NCBI GenBank assembly: GCA_029288365.1
Contig: JARIHI010000003.1
Coordinates: forward strand, 1-64,000
DNA length: 64,000 nucleotides
Direction: 5' to 3'
Source: Candidatus Saccharimonadota bacterium
Lineage (GTDB): Bacteria; Patescibacteriota; Saccharimonadia; Saccharimonadales; UBA4665
This document shows, piece by piece, positions 43,983-53,188 of this stretch (its first letter is position 1; each line of letters opens with the position of its first letter). Both the position numbers and the translations under genes were made by a program. Under the pieces are notes generated by a model that saw only the letters and a list, made by a program, of their open reading frames with translations, did not search any database and had not been told where the DNA came from.

Positions 43983-44504
43983 ATGGCATTAAGCAAACAA
44001 CAGAAGGATGATGTAGTCGCTGAAGTTTCAGAGCTCATCAGTTCTTCAAAAATGACTGTTGTCGCCAAATATCAGGGCACACCAGTAAAAGCTATGCAAG
44101 AGCTACGGCGCCAAGCCAAAGACAGCGGCACTCAAGTAAAAGTTGTCAAAAATCGCTTGGTTATCAAGGCTTTGCAAGCTAGCGATACGTTCAAAGATGT
44201 AGAAACATCTGAACTTGAAGGCATGTTGCTGTACGCATTCAACAGCGAAGACGAAGTAGCACCAGCCCAGAGTTTGGACAAATTTGCTAAAGCTAATCCA
44301 ACAATCCAATTCGTTGGCGCTTACAGCGCAGAAGGTAAGTTCTTAAGTGCTGACGACGTGAAAGCGTTGGCTGGGCTTCCAGGCAAGAATGATCTTATTG
44401 CTCAAGTTATGGCAACGTTGGCCTCACCGGTCAACGATGTTATGAGCGGTCTTTCTGGCAATCTGCATGGACTTTTGGATGGCATTGAAGCAAAAGCAGC
44501 ATAA
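43983..44504 (+). CDS. rplJ: 50S ribosomal protein L10
   Basis: 173 aa. MALSKQQKDDVVAEV start and KVVKNRLVIKAL are typical; the C-terminal helix binds L7/L12 dimers. AAAGGA precedes ATG. L10 with L12 is known to bind its own leader in other bacteria, which fits the structure upstream. Separated from rplKA by 9.4 kb. Confidence 0.96.
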   Translation: MALSKQQKDDVVAEVSELISSSKMTVVAKYQGTPVKAMQELRRQAKDSGTQVKVVKNRLVIKALQASDTFKDVETSELEGMLLYAFNSEDEVAPAQSLDKFAKANPTIQFVGAYSAEGKFLSADDVKALAGLPGKNDLIAQVMATLASPVNDVMSGLSGNLHGLLDGIEAKAA

Positions 44505-44528
44505 ATTATTTAGATAAAGGAGAATATA

Positions 44529-44912
44529 ATGGCTGATTTAAAGAAATTAGCAGAAGAGCTTACAAAGCTTACTGTACTAGAAGTAAACGAACTTAAAACT
44601 ATCCTTAAGGATGAATACGGTATTGAACCCGCAGCTGCTGCTGTAGCTGTAGCAGGCCCTGCTGCTGGCGGTGAAGCTGGTGCAGCTGCTGCTGACGAAA
44701 AGAGCGAATACGACGTGGTATTGAAAGACGCTGGCGCTCAAAAAGTCGCAGTTATCAAAGCTGTTAAGGAAATCACCGGCCTTGGCCTTGGTGAAGCAAA
44801 AGCTATCGTTGACGGCGCTCCAAAGCCTGTGCTTGAAAAAGCAGCTAAAGATGATGCAGAAGCAGCCAAGAAAGCTTTGGAAGAAGCTGGCGCTACTGTC
44901 GAACTTACCTAA
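44529..44912 (+). CDS. rplL: 50S ribosomal protein L7/L12
   Basis: 127 aa: N-terminal dimerisation helices, an Ala/Gly-rich hinge (about residues 36-56) and a C-terminal factor-binding domain with [20 protein letters not shown]. Multiple copies form the stalk. AAAGGAGA precedes the start. Confidence 0.97.
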   Translation: MADLKKLAEELTKLTVLEVNELKTILKDEYGIEPAAAAVAVAGPAAGGEAGAAAADEKSEYDVVLKDAGAQKVAVIKAVKEITGLGLGEAKAIVDGAPKPVLEKAAKDDAEAAKKALEEAGATVELT

Positions 44913-44935
44913 TCTAGAGCAAGCTACTATGTATA

Positions 44936-44971
44936 AAACCGCCCTGAGTTATCTTGGGGCGGTTTTAGTTA
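44936..44971 (+). terminator. Intrinsic terminator of rplJL
   Basis: AAAACCGCCC (44936-44945) pairs with GGGCGGTTTT (44958-44967), 12-base loop, followed by AGTT. Confidence 0.85.
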
Positions 44972-44993
44972 TCCACAGGTTTTCATGAGGCTT

Positions 44994-45023
44994 TGACTTG
45001 ACAGGTACATACATGATAGATTT
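44994..45023 (+). promoter_or_regulatory. Promoter of the 169-aa gene
   Basis: TTGACT at 44994-44999 and TAGATT at 45018-45023 (18-base spacer); an overlapping TTGACA lies at 44999-45004. A hairpin TAAGTGT/ACACTTA (45031-45037 with 45046-45052) would form the 5' end of the transcript. Confidence 0.5.
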
Positions 45024-45072
45024 AGGTTATAAGTGTAAAAACAAACACTTACGAGTGTGAGAGACAAATATT

Positions 45073-45582
45073 ATGCCAGACGTACCAGAAAAACAAATTA
45101 AACGATTACGCGCGCTTATCCAAGAAGCTGAAACCGGTCTAGCAGCTGCTAATGAGCTGCTAGTAAGTCTTCTTGGTGATGACGAAAACCTAACAGCTCC
45201 CGTACAAGCTGATAACCTCGGTAAAGTTATTGAGGGAGTATTTGACGGACAAAATATGGTCGGCTCAGATGGTAAAACCTATCCCGTGCCAGCTAACTAC
45301 GCAAGTAAATCAAAACTTGTTCAGGGTGATATTCTCAAATTAACTATTGCAGACGACGGTACATTCTTATACAAACAAATAGGTCCGGTAGCCCGCAAGC
45401 AAATTGTTGGCGGACTCAAGCTTGAAAACGGTCACTACTTTGTTGAGGCAAATGGTAAAAATTATCGTGTCCTTCTGGCTAGCGTCACATATTTTAAGGC
45501 CAAACCTGGCGACCAAGTAAGCGTCAACGTACCCGAAGAAGACGAAAATGCTGAATGGGCTGCTTTAGAAGCTGCCTTGTAA
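45073..45582 (+). CDS. Unidentified soluble protein (169 aa)
   Basis: An N-terminal helix (residues 5-35, heptad-like), then a beta-rich domain with FDGQNMVGSDGKTYPVPANY, SKLVQGDILKL and ANGKNYRVLLA, suggesting an OB- or SH3-like fold. Acidic C-terminus. No membrane segment. I do not recognise the family. It has its own promoter and follows the rplL terminator. Confidence 0.7.
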   Translation: MPDVPEKQIKRLRALIQEAETGLAAANELLVSLLGDDENLTAPVQADNLGKVIEGVFDGQNMVGSDGKTYPVPANYASKSKLVQGDILKLTIADDGTFLYKQIGPVARKQIVGGLKLENGHYFVEANGKNYRVLLASVTYFKAKPGDQVSVNVPEEDENAEWAALEAAL

Positions 45583-45664
45583 TAAGTAGCGACGGAAATT
45601 AGGTGACAGTTAAACACTGGCAATTTGTGGTCTTTTTAACTTAGAAATTAACGGTTTTGACGCG

Positions 45665-45670
45665 TATAAT
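45665..45670 (+). promoter_or_regulatory. -10 box upstream of dnaX
   Basis: TATAAT with no convincing -35. Start near 45677, giving a leader of about 48 bases that contains GGGAG, too far from ATG 45725 to decide the start. Confidence 0.4.
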
Positions 45671-45724
45671 AAAGGTTATAAAGAAGGGAGCACTGGCTAC
45701 TAATTGCTAGTTACTATTCCAGGC

Positions 45725-47212
45725 ATGGGGCAAGCATTGTATCGTAAGTACCGGTCTAAAGCATTGGCAGAAATTGTCGGTCAAGAACACATCACCAAGG
45801 CATTAACTAAGGCTTTGGCTACTAATCGTATTAGTCATGCGTACTTATTTACTGGCCCGCGAGGAATTGGCAAAACCAGCATAGCCCGTATCCTTGCTTT
45901 TGAAGTAAACGGTCTGCCATACGACGAGACTGCAACCCATCTAGATATTATTGAAATTGACGCTGCGTCTAACCGTCGAATTGACGAAGTACGTGATCTC
46001 CGTGACAAAGTACACATAGCTCCGACCTCTGCTAGCTATAAAGTCTATATCATAGACGAAGTTCATATGCTTACCCGTGAAGCATTCAACGCGCTACTCA
46101 AAACCCTTGAAGAGCCGCCTGCACACGTCATATTCATTCTGGCTACTACAGAGGTACATAAGCTCCCCGAAACTATTATCAGCAGAACTCAACATTTTAC
46201 CTTTAAGCCTATTGACGAAGAAAATGTAGTTAAACATCTAAAGTCCATAGCTAAAGCTGAAAAAATTACTATAGACGATGAAGCAGTACGACTTATCGCA
46301 AAACACGGCGAAGGTTCTTTTCGTGATAGCATAAGCATGCTCGATCAGATTCAACATACTGCAGCTAAAATTACCGTGCACGATGTGGAAGCAATGCTTG
46401 GGATTGCACCAAAAGAAGCTGTCAAGAAACTATGGAGCTTTATAGACGAAGCTGATGCTAAAAACCTCATAATTACCCTTCAAGCGCTCCATAACCAAGG
46501 AATCAGCCCAGTGATACTTGCCAAGCAATTGAGCGCCGTTATTCGCACCGATCTCATCAGTGGTGCCTCTACCACTCCTGCGCGAGACTTGGGTTTGCTA
46601 GAGAAACTTATAGAAATCTCTGGCTCAGCTGATCCGTCTGCCGCACTAGAGGTAACACTTTTACATGTTGTGTTCGCCGATACCGCTCGAGTGATACCAA
46701 GCGATCAACAATCTGCACCTCCTACTAAAGAAATTAAAGTTGTTGAAAAAAAAGCCATGCCCACAACTACAAAAAAACCTATCGATTCTAAAAACCGCTT
46801 GAGTCTGGCAGACACCGAAAAGCCACTTAAGCCCAAGAGTCACCGAGATCATCCATCATCAATTAACGCTACTATTTGGCCTGAGGTGCTAACAAGTATT
46901 AAACAACGATACAATACACTTTATGGAGTGCTTCGTATGGCGCAGCCTGAGTTTGAAGGGCAGACTGTCACTCTTACTTTAAAATTTACTTTTCACCAAA
47001 AAAGACTCAACGAACCCAAAAATAAGCAGCTTATTGCCGATGCCGTTGCTCAAGTATGCGGAGTAAATCCTGAGATTATATGTGTTATTAACGAGACACA
47101 GCCCGCCGTACCGTCCCAGCAAGCCAAAGAAACACTTCAAATTCCACAACCTACTGGCCCCTTAGGAACCATTAGCAATATTTTTGGCGGAGCAGAACTG
47201 CTAGAATCGTAA
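45725..47212 (+). CDS. dnaX: DNA polymerase III gamma/tau subunit DnaX, lacking the zinc module
   Basis: 495 aa, starting MGQALYRKYRSK. Walker A GPRGIGKT (residues 44-51), Walker B VYIIDEVH, NALLKTLEEPP and a sensor region complete a clamp-loader ATPase. Between Walker A and IEIDAASNRR most DnaX proteins carry a four-Cys zinc module; here a short Cys-free linker (EVNGLPYDETATHL) replaces it. A Lys/Pro-rich linker and tau-like C-terminal domain follow. An in-frame TTG at 45704 is less likely. Confidence 0.93.
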   Translation: MGQALYRKYRSKALAEIVGQEHITKALTKALATNRISHAYLFTGPRGIGKTSIARILAFEVNGLPYDETATHLDIIEIDAASNRRIDEVRDLRDKVHIAPTSASYKVYIIDEVHMLTREAFNALLKTLEEPPAHVIFILATTEVHKLPETIISRTQHFTFKPIDEENVVKHLKSIAKAEKITIDDEAVRLIAKHGEGSFRDSISMLDQIQHTAAKITVHDVEAMLGIAPKEAVKKLWSFIDEADAKNLIITLQALHNQGISPVILAKQLSAVIRTDLISGASTTPARDLGLLEKLIEISGSADPSAALEVTLLHVVFADTARVIPSDQQSAPPTKEIKVVEKKAMPTTTKKPIDSKNRLSLADTEKPLKPKSHRDHPSSINATIWPEVLTSIKQRYNTLYGVLRMAQPEFEGQTVTLTLKFTFHQKRLNEPKNKQLIADAVAQVCGVNPEIICVINETQPAVPSQQAKETLQIPQPTGPLGTISNIFGGAELLES

Positions 47213-47219
47213 GCAGACT

Positions 47220-48581
47220 ATGAGTCAACAATCTTCCAAACAGCCAGTGCCTCAAAATATCGAGGCAGAAGCCAGCCTCCTCGGCGCAATTCTTATTGAT
47301 AGCGACGCAATAGTTAAGATTGCCGATATCATAACCGCTGAGGATTTCTACGATCCAAGACATAAACATATTTACGAAGCAATTAACCGTTTATATGAAC
47401 GTCGTGAACCAATTGATGTCTTAACTTTAGCTGATCAGTTAAAAAATACAGGTGTACTTGAAGTAATAGGGGGACCGGCTTACTTAACTGAGTTAACCAA
47501 TTTTGTGCCAACCGCTGCTCATGTAGAGCAATACGCAGAAATTGTGGCACAGAAGGCGTTGCGGCGTCGCTTAATTGCAGCTTCACAAGACATGGTTGAC
47601 TTAGGTCATGATGAATCAAAGAGCCTCAAAGAGCTCATAGAAGACGCTGAAACACGACTGTTTAAAGTAAGTGAACAACACGTAAAACAGTCACTTGTGA
47701 GTATCGAAACTATTCTTTCAGAAAGTTTTGATAGGTTAGATGATTTGCATAAAGACAAGAAAAAAATCCGAGGCATACCTACTGGCTATCAAGAATTAGA
47801 CAATATGCTAGCTGGCTTGCAACGCTCTGATTTATTTATCTTGGCAGCAAGACCTGCAATGGGTAAAACGGCATTTGTACTAAACTTGGCACATAATGTA
47901 GCAGTTCAATCCAAAGAGCCAGTGCTTATTTTTAGCCTGGAAATGAGCAAAGAGCAACTAGTTGACCGCTTATTGGCAATGGAATCAGGCGTAGACGCTT
48001 GGGCACTTCGTACCGGTAATTTGACCGACAGCGACTTTGAAAAGCTGGGTCACGCTATGGGTACCCTAAGTGAAGCCCCGATTTATATTGATGATACACC
48101 TGGCATAACGGTCAGTGATATGCGCACAAAAGCTCGCAGAGAAGCACATCACCGCAAGCTCGGTCTCGTTGTTGTTGACTATTTGCAGCTAATGAGTGGT
48201 GGTGGTAAGTATGGTGAAGGCAACAGAGTGCAAGAGATATCTGAAATATCTCGTGGCCTTAAAGGCATGGCCCGCGAACTCAATGTGCCGCTGATCGCCT
48301 TAAGCCAACTGAGTCGTAGTGTCGAGAGTCGAAGTCCTCAAATTCCACAGTTGGCTGACCTCCGTGAATCAGGTTCCATTGAGCAAGATGCCGATATTGT
48401 GGCATTTTTGTACCGCGAAGATTACTATAATCCTGAAACTGATCGTCAAAACGTTATGGATGTTCTAGTAAAGAAACACCGTAATGGACCAGTTGGTGGC
48501 ATTGAGCTGTATTTCAACCGTGATAAACAAATGATACGATCTATCGACAAACGACATACAAGCGAACCGTTTGCGGAATAA
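47220..48581 (+). CDS. dnaB: Replicative DNA helicase DnaB
   Basis: 453 aa. N-terminal DnaB domain (PQNIEAEASLLGAIL), then the RecA-like motor with Walker A ARPAMGKT near residue 211, LVVVDYLQLM and the DLRESGSIEQDAD segment. Unwinds DNA at the fork. It lies 7 bases after dnaX, so the two replication genes are likely cotranscribed. Confidence 0.97.
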   Translation: MSQQSSKQPVPQNIEAEASLLGAILIDSDAIVKIADIITAEDFYDPRHKHIYEAINRLYERREPIDVLTLADQLKNTGVLEVIGGPAYLTELTNFVPTAAHVEQYAEIVAQKALRRRLIAASQDMVDLGHDESKSLKELIEDAETRLFKVSEQHVKQSLVSIETILSESFDRLDDLHKDKKKIRGIPTGYQELDNMLAGLQRSDLFILAARPAMGKTAFVLNLAHNVAVQSKEPVLIFSLEMSKEQLVDRLLAMESGVDAWALRTGNLTDSDFEKLGHAMGTLSEAPIYIDDTPGITVSDMRTKARREAHHRKLGLVVVDYLQLMSGGGKYGEGNRVQEISEISRGLKGMARELNVPLIALSQLSRSVESRSPQIPQLADLRESGSIEQDADIVAFLYREDYYNPETDRQNVMDVLVKKHRNGPVGGIELYFNRDKQMIRSIDKRHTSEPFAE

Positions 48582-48586
48582 AATGT

Positions 48587-48592
48587 TATAAT
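48587..48592 (+). promoter_or_regulatory. Extended -10 box before the membrane glycosyltransferase
   Basis: TATAAT preceded by TGT (extended -10), ending 11 bases before ATG 48604; predicted leader about 4-5 bases without a Shine-Dalgarno. Confidence 0.5.
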
Positions 48593-48603
48593 TGACGCTA
48601 GAA

Positions 48604-49809
48604 ATGAAAAAGTTTGGGGTACGCATATCACTGGGTAATTCGTGGCAATTTTTAAGCACGCTAGTTATTGTAGTCGCAGCCCTGGGCTTACTTCTGGCCT
48701 CGCAACTTGAGACTTTACTGCCCGGGTACAGCAAAGTGGAAGTTATGACTGTTCACAGTATTGGTGTGACAGAAATTATTCACAATCCTCTCAACGCACC
48801 TTACAAGGTTATTACCTTGGTGATTAACAAAATTATAGACAATCCTCTATTAGCAACCCGGCTCAGTGCCAGCATATTTGGAGTAGCAACGCTCGGCTTA
48901 TTTTACGTTGGCATTCGTCATTGGCACGCCAAGCGAACAGCCTTCTTAGCCGCCGTATTATTCGCTTGCTCAGCATGGTTTTTACACGTAGCGCGATTTG
49001 GAGCAGCTGATATATTGTTGCCTTTTAATATTTTATTGCTTGCCGTCTCTAGCTACTGGATCGCTACTTCAAAACATGCCAAAATCAGCTACTTCGTTGC
49101 TATACTCGCTATTGGTCTAAGCATTTACACGCCTGGCATGGTCTGGTTTATTCTACTCGGGATTATCCTACGCCATAATGACATATGGGGTATTAGAAAA
49201 TACTTAAGTCTGTTGTATCAAATCGCTTTATGCGTGTCATTTGTCGTAATTATTATTGCACCACTTGCATATTCAATAGCAAAGCACCCGCACATCATTA
49301 CTGCGCTACTTGGCTTGCCTGAAGGCTGGCCAAATATAGTTAAATTTGCTAAAGACTTCATTCTATTGCCTGTAAATGTATTTATCTGGAATCCTGAACA
49401 CCCTCGAATGAGCCTCGGCCACCTTCCATATATAGATGGTGTGGCAGGAATTTTGTTCCCGCTGGGCGTATACTACTATTTTAAATTCCGCTCTCTAAAA
49501 CGAGCCAAACTATTAGCACTATGTTTTCTAATTGCTGGCGTGTTGGTAGCCCTCGGGGGACCTGTAAGCATGGCTATCTTCCTGCCGCTCGTATACATTG
49601 TGATAGCTGGCGGTATCGCACTACTTCTTGGCCAATGGTTGACAGTATTTCCTCGAAATCCTTTCGCTAAGTCGCTCGGAATTATCCTTTTGTCTGTCGC
49701 TATCGGCATAAGTTGTATATACAATCTCCGAACCTATTTCGTTGCCTGGCCAAATAATAAGGCAGTAAAATCAGAATTCAGACAGACCTCTGAAAATTTG
49801 CTACAATAA
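48604..49809 (+). CDS. Polytopic membrane protein, PMT/ArnT-like glycosyltransferase
   Basis: 401 aa with about ten membrane helices. The first loop (SKVEVMTVHSIGVTEIIHNPLN) and LATRLSASIFGVATLGL resemble lipid-linked sugar transferases of the PMT/ArnT (GT-C) type, though I do not see a clean DE motif. ATG 48604 is preferred to in-frame TTG 48592, which lies in the -10 box. Confidence 0.65.
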   Translation: MKKFGVRISLGNSWQFLSTLVIVVAALGLLLASQLETLLPGYSKVEVMTVHSIGVTEIIHNPLNAPYKVITLVINKIIDNPLLATRLSASIFGVATLGLFYVGIRHWHAKRTAFLAAVLFACSAWFLHVARFGAADILLPFNILLLAVSSYWIATSKHAKISYFVAILAIGLSIYTPGMVWFILLGIILRHNDIWGIRKYLSLLYQIALCVSFVVIIIAPLAYSIAKHPHIITALLGLPEGWPNIVKFAKDFILLPVNVFIWNPEHPRMSLGHLPYIDGVAGILFPLGVYYYFKFRSLKRAKLLALCFLIAGVLVALGGPVSMAIFLPLVYIVIAGGIALLLGQWLTVFPRNPFAKSLGIILLSVAIGISCIYNLRTYFVAWPNNKAVKSEFRQTSENLLQ

Positions 49810-49832
49810 AGTACTGTAACGAAAGGGAAGAT

Positions 49833-50126
49833 ATGGGAAAATTTGACCAAGCAAAAATGCTTTTACAGGTTAAAAAAATTCAGAAAGAACTGCAAAAACA
49901 AATTATTACTATTGAGAAAGGTGATGGCGCCGTCCGGGTTGAAATTAATGGTGAGCAAAAAATTAAGAAAATCCATATTGACCCCGACTCTGTAGATCTC
50001 GACGATATTGGAGAACTTGAAAAGTGGGTAGAAGAAGCAGTTAAAGAAGCCATCCAGGCCAGCCAGAAACTCGCAGCAGAAAAAATGCAACCAATGATGG
50101 GCGCACTTGGTAATTTAGGGCTGTAG
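49833..50126 (+). CDS. YbaB/EbfC-family nucleoid-associated protein
   Basis: 97 aa: N-terminal helix (AKMLLQVKKIQKELQKQ), a GDGAVRVEINGEQKIKKIHID beta region and a C-terminal helix ending in a Met/Gly-rich tail. The pairing ybaB-recR after dnaX is conserved in many bacteria. GGGAAG lies upstream. Confidence 0.9.
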   Translation: MGKFDQAKMLLQVKKIQKELQKQIITIEKGDGAVRVEINGEQKIKKIHIDPDSVDLDDIGELEKWVEEAVKEAIQASQKLAAEKMQPMMGALGNLGL

Positions 50127-50135
50127 TTATTTTAT

Positions 50136-50741
50136 ATGCAGCTGTTACCGTCTGCTTTGGTTGATCTAATTGAAGCTCTAGGCACCTTGCCGGGAGTGGG
50201 ACCACGCACAGCCGAACGATACGCATACCACTTAGTAAGAAAGGACTCTCAAACAGCGCAAAGGTTGGCAGAAAGCCTAAAAAATCTTCATAGCGGCATT
50301 AGCTACTGTCCAAAAACATTTGCACTTATTAGTCCCGACGAAGATTTATCACCTTTGTACACCGACCTTTCACGCAACAAAAAACTTATTGCGGTGGTGG
50401 CAGAGCCCTTTGATATCGTTGCTTTAGAAAAAACCGGTCAGTTCAAAGGAACCTACCATGTGTTAGGTGGTCTCATATCACCGATAGACGGCGTCGGGCC
50501 AGAACAGCTACATATAGAGGCTTTGCTCAAACGCATAAAGGAAGACGAAGTTGAAGAGATTATCCTAGCTACAAATGCTAATGTCGAAGGTGAGTCAACA
50601 GCTCTTTACGTTCAAAAGCAACTTACAGATAAAGATATAAAAATTACACGCTTGGCGCGCGGCTTACCTATAGGCGTCGATCTGGAGTACGCCGATCAAA
50701 TTACCTTAGGACGGGCACTCCAAGGCCGTACCGCCTTATAA
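50136..50741 (+). CDS. recR: Recombination protein RecR without its zinc finger
   Basis: 201 aa, standard length. The helix-hairpin-helix GTLPGVGPRTAERYAYH is at residues 16-32 and the Toprim domain has VVAEPFDIVALEKT, YHVLGGLISPIDGVGP and TNANVEGESTA. The usual four-Cys zinc finger between them is reduced to one Cys (SYCPKT). Works with RecO/RecF in gap repair. Confidence 0.95.
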   Translation: MQLLPSALVDLIEALGTLPGVGPRTAERYAYHLVRKDSQTAQRLAESLKNLHSGISYCPKTFALISPDEDLSPLYTDLSRNKKLIAVVAEPFDIVALEKTGQFKGTYHVLGGLISPIDGVGPEQLHIEALLKRIKEDEVEEIILATNANVEGESTALYVQKQLTDKDIKITRLARGLPIGVDLEYADQITLGRALQGRTAL

Positions 50742-50745
50742 CTGT

Positions 50746-50751
50746 TATAAT
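50746..50751 (+). promoter_or_regulatory. Extended -10 box of the DHH gene, leaderless geometry
   Basis: TATAAT preceded by TGT, ending 6 bases before ATG 50758. No Shine-Dalgarno. Confidence 0.55.
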
Positions 50752-50757
50752 AACTGC

Positions 50758-51789
50758 ATGACCTATCCAGAGACCGAGCAGTTACAGCAGCTTATTGCCG
50801 AAGCGAACCATATTCTGATAATCCAAGCTGATAATCCTGACGCTGATAGCCTCGGTAGCGCTCTGGCGCTCGAAACTGTTTTAGGTAATTTAGATAAAAA
50901 AACTTCTCTATATTGCTCAGTAGATATGCCCACATATCTTCGCTATATGCCAGGCTGGGATCGGGTGGCCAAAGATATACCCAGTAATTTTGATCTCAGT
51001 ATTATTGTAGATGCCTCAACCATGACTTTGTTGGAGAAATTTCAAGACCCCAGCATAAAGGGGATCATTGCCAGCAGACCTTGTGTTGTGCTTGATCATC
51101 ATGCTATTACAGATAACCCTATTCCTTTCACGACAATTATTATCAATGACGGTAGTCGTGCCTCGGCAGGAGAACTCTTATACATACTTGGCAAAGAACT
51201 TGCTTGGCCGTTTGATACCGCAGCATATGAGTACGTAGCCAATACGATACTAGGAGATACTCAAGGCTTAACGAATGAGCTGGCTAAGCCAGAAACTTAC
51301 CGTATTATGGCCGAACTCCTAGAAAAGGGTGTGGATCGCCCAAAGCTAGAGGAAGTCCGCCGAGAGTTTGGGAAAATGCCAGAAGTAATTTTTCGTTATA
51401 AAGCAAAGCTCATTGAGCGTACAGAGCTGCATAGTGATGGTCGTATCGCCTACGTCAGTGTACCGCAGCAAGAAATTAACGACTACAGCCCTTTGTACAA
51501 TCCTGCGCCCCTTATCCAAAACGACATGCTACAAACAAGTGGTGTACAGGTAGCTATCGTAGTAAAAGTATATGAAAACGGACGCATTACCGCCGCTATT
51601 CGAGCTAACTCTGGTTATATGGTCGCAGGCGCATTAGCAGAGCATTTTGGAGGAGGCGGACACAAATACGCCAGTGGATTTAAACTTACAAACGGGAAAC
51701 CGCTTGGCGAAGTAAAGCAAGAATGTATTCGATATGCTACTGAATTATTAAATAACCAAGTAGCGGAGTTGCAGAGTGAAACTGTATAA
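50758..51789 (+). CDS. DHH-DHHA1 phosphoesterase (NrnA-like)
   Basis: 343 aa. DNPDADSLGSA near residue 26 and VLDHHAI near 118 are the DHH metal sites; GGGGHKYASGF near 300 is the DHHA1 signature. Members degrade nanoRNA, pAp or cyclic dinucleotides; the substrate cannot be fixed from sequence. Overlaps cysS by 14 bases. Confidence 0.88.
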   Translation: MTYPETEQLQQLIAEANHILIIQADNPDADSLGSALALETVLGNLDKKTSLYCSVDMPTYLRYMPGWDRVAKDIPSNFDLSIIVDASTMTLLEKFQDPSIKGIIASRPCVVLDHHAITDNPIPFTTIIINDGSRASAGELLYILGKELAWPFDTAAYEYVANTILGDTQGLTNELAKPETYRIMAELLEKGVDRPKLEEVRREFGKMPEVIFRYKAKLIERTELHSDGRIAYVSVPQQEINDYSPLYNPAPLIQNDMLQTSGVQVAIVVKVYENGRITAAIRANSGYMVAGALAEHFGGGGHKYASGFKLTNGKPLGEVKQECIRYATELLNNQVAELQSETV

Positions 51790-53188
51790 CACCCTGACAC
51801 GCAGCCTTGCAGAAGTCAAGCCACTCCAACCACCTCAAGTAACCGTGTACACCTGCGGGCCAACCGTATACGACTACCCCCATGTGGGAAATTGGTTTAC
51901 GTTTATCAGATACGACCTGCTTATACGCGTCCTTAGTCAAACAACCTATAAGCCCGTATGGGTTATGAATATTACTGACGTAGGGCACCTGGTCAGTGAT
52001 GCCGACGAAGGCGAAGATAAGCTCGAAAAAGGCGCTGAGCGTGAAGGCAAGACAGCTTGGGAAGTAGCAAAATACTATAGTGACTATTTTGTGCAAGGAC
52101 TTGAACGTCTAAATATCACTTCGCCAAAATATTTACCACTTGCCACTGAGCATATAGCTGAACAAATTGCATTAATTCAAAAACTAGAAGCCAAAGGATA
52201 TACCTACACTATCAATGACGGTGTGTATTATGACACAAAGAAATTCGAAAATTATGAGGCCTTTGCCCGGCTCGACTTAGACGACCAACAAACCAGTGTT
52301 CGGGTAGAGCACAATCCAGAGAAGCACAATCCATCAGACTTTGCACTCTGGAAATTCAGCCCTACAGACAAAAAGCGTGATATGGAATGGGATAGCCCCT
52401 GGGGCAAAGGCTTCCCCGGATGGCATATAGAATGCTCTGCCATGGCTATGAAACTTCTCGGTGAAACTATCGATATCCACTCTGGGGGCATTGATCATAT
52501 ACCAGTCCATCACACTAATGAAATTGCTCAAAGTGAAGCCGTAACCGGCAAACGGTTTGCGAACTACTGGATGCACACTAATCACATCACTATTAACGAC
52601 GAAAAAATCAGTAAAAGCCTCGGTAATACTATTACCCTGGAAGATATTGAGGCTCAAGGCTTTAGTCTGGAAGTGTTCCGGCTACACGTGCTAGAAAGTC
52701 ACTACCGCTCACAAAGCAAATTTAGCTGGGAGAGCTTACTGGCAGCTAAAAACCGCTTGGCAACCCTACAGGAGTTTGCAGATTTACGCTTCCAGGGCGA
52801 CCCCGACGCAATATTAGTCGGCGACGATTACTTTGAAAAACAACAAGCACTCATCCTACAAGCTTTATTTGACGACCTAAATACGCCTATAGCCTTACGT
52901 ATTATTAGCGAAACCATAACTTGGATTAATAAAAACGGATTGCACCCTACATATACAGAGCCTGGTGGCAGTTTCCATAACTTCGTTAGTTTTTTAGATG
53001 AAGTTTTCGGTCTACGACTAAGTGAAGGCTCCGATATTACTCCTGAGCAAAAACAGCGCATTACAGATCGTGATACAGCTCGTCATAAAGGCGATTGGGC
53101 AACAGCAGACGCTATCCGTGACGCCCTACATCAGGAGGGCATTGGCCTTAGGGATAGGCCGCTACAAGCTATTTGGTACCGGCTTTAA
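51776..53188 (+). CDS. cysS: Cysteinyl-tRNA synthetase
   Basis: 470 aa, starting at GTG 51776 (MKLYNTLTRS) with GCGGAG 7 bases upstream. TCGPTVYDYPHVGN contains the HIGH motif and first zinc Cys; WHIECSAM and the DIHSGGIDHIPVHHTNE segment hold the other zinc ligands; KISKSLGN is KMSKS. The catalytic zinc is retained here, unlike the structural sites lost in neighbours. Confidence 0.96.
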   Translation: MKLYNTLTRSLAEVKPLQPPQVTVYTCGPTVYDYPHVGNWFTFIRYDLLIRVLSQTTYKPVWVMNITDVGHLVSDADEGEDKLEKGAEREGKTAWEVAKYYSDYFVQGLERLNITSPKYLPLATEHIAEQIALIQKLEAKGYTYTINDGVYYDTKKFENYEAFARLDLDDQQTSVRVEHNPEKHNPSDFALWKFSPTDKKRDMEWDSPWGKGFPGWHIECSAMAMKLLGETIDIHSGGIDHIPVHHTNEIAQSEAVTGKRFANYWMHTNHITINDEKISKSLGNTITLEDIEAQGFSLEVFRLHVLESHYRSQSKFSWESLLAAKNRLATLQEFADLRFQGDPDAILVGDDYFEKQQALILQALFDDLNTPIALRIISETITWINKNGLHPTYTEPGGSFHNFVSFLDEVFGLRLSEGSDITPEQKQRITDRDTARHKGDWATADAIRDALHQEGIGLRDRPLQAIWYRL

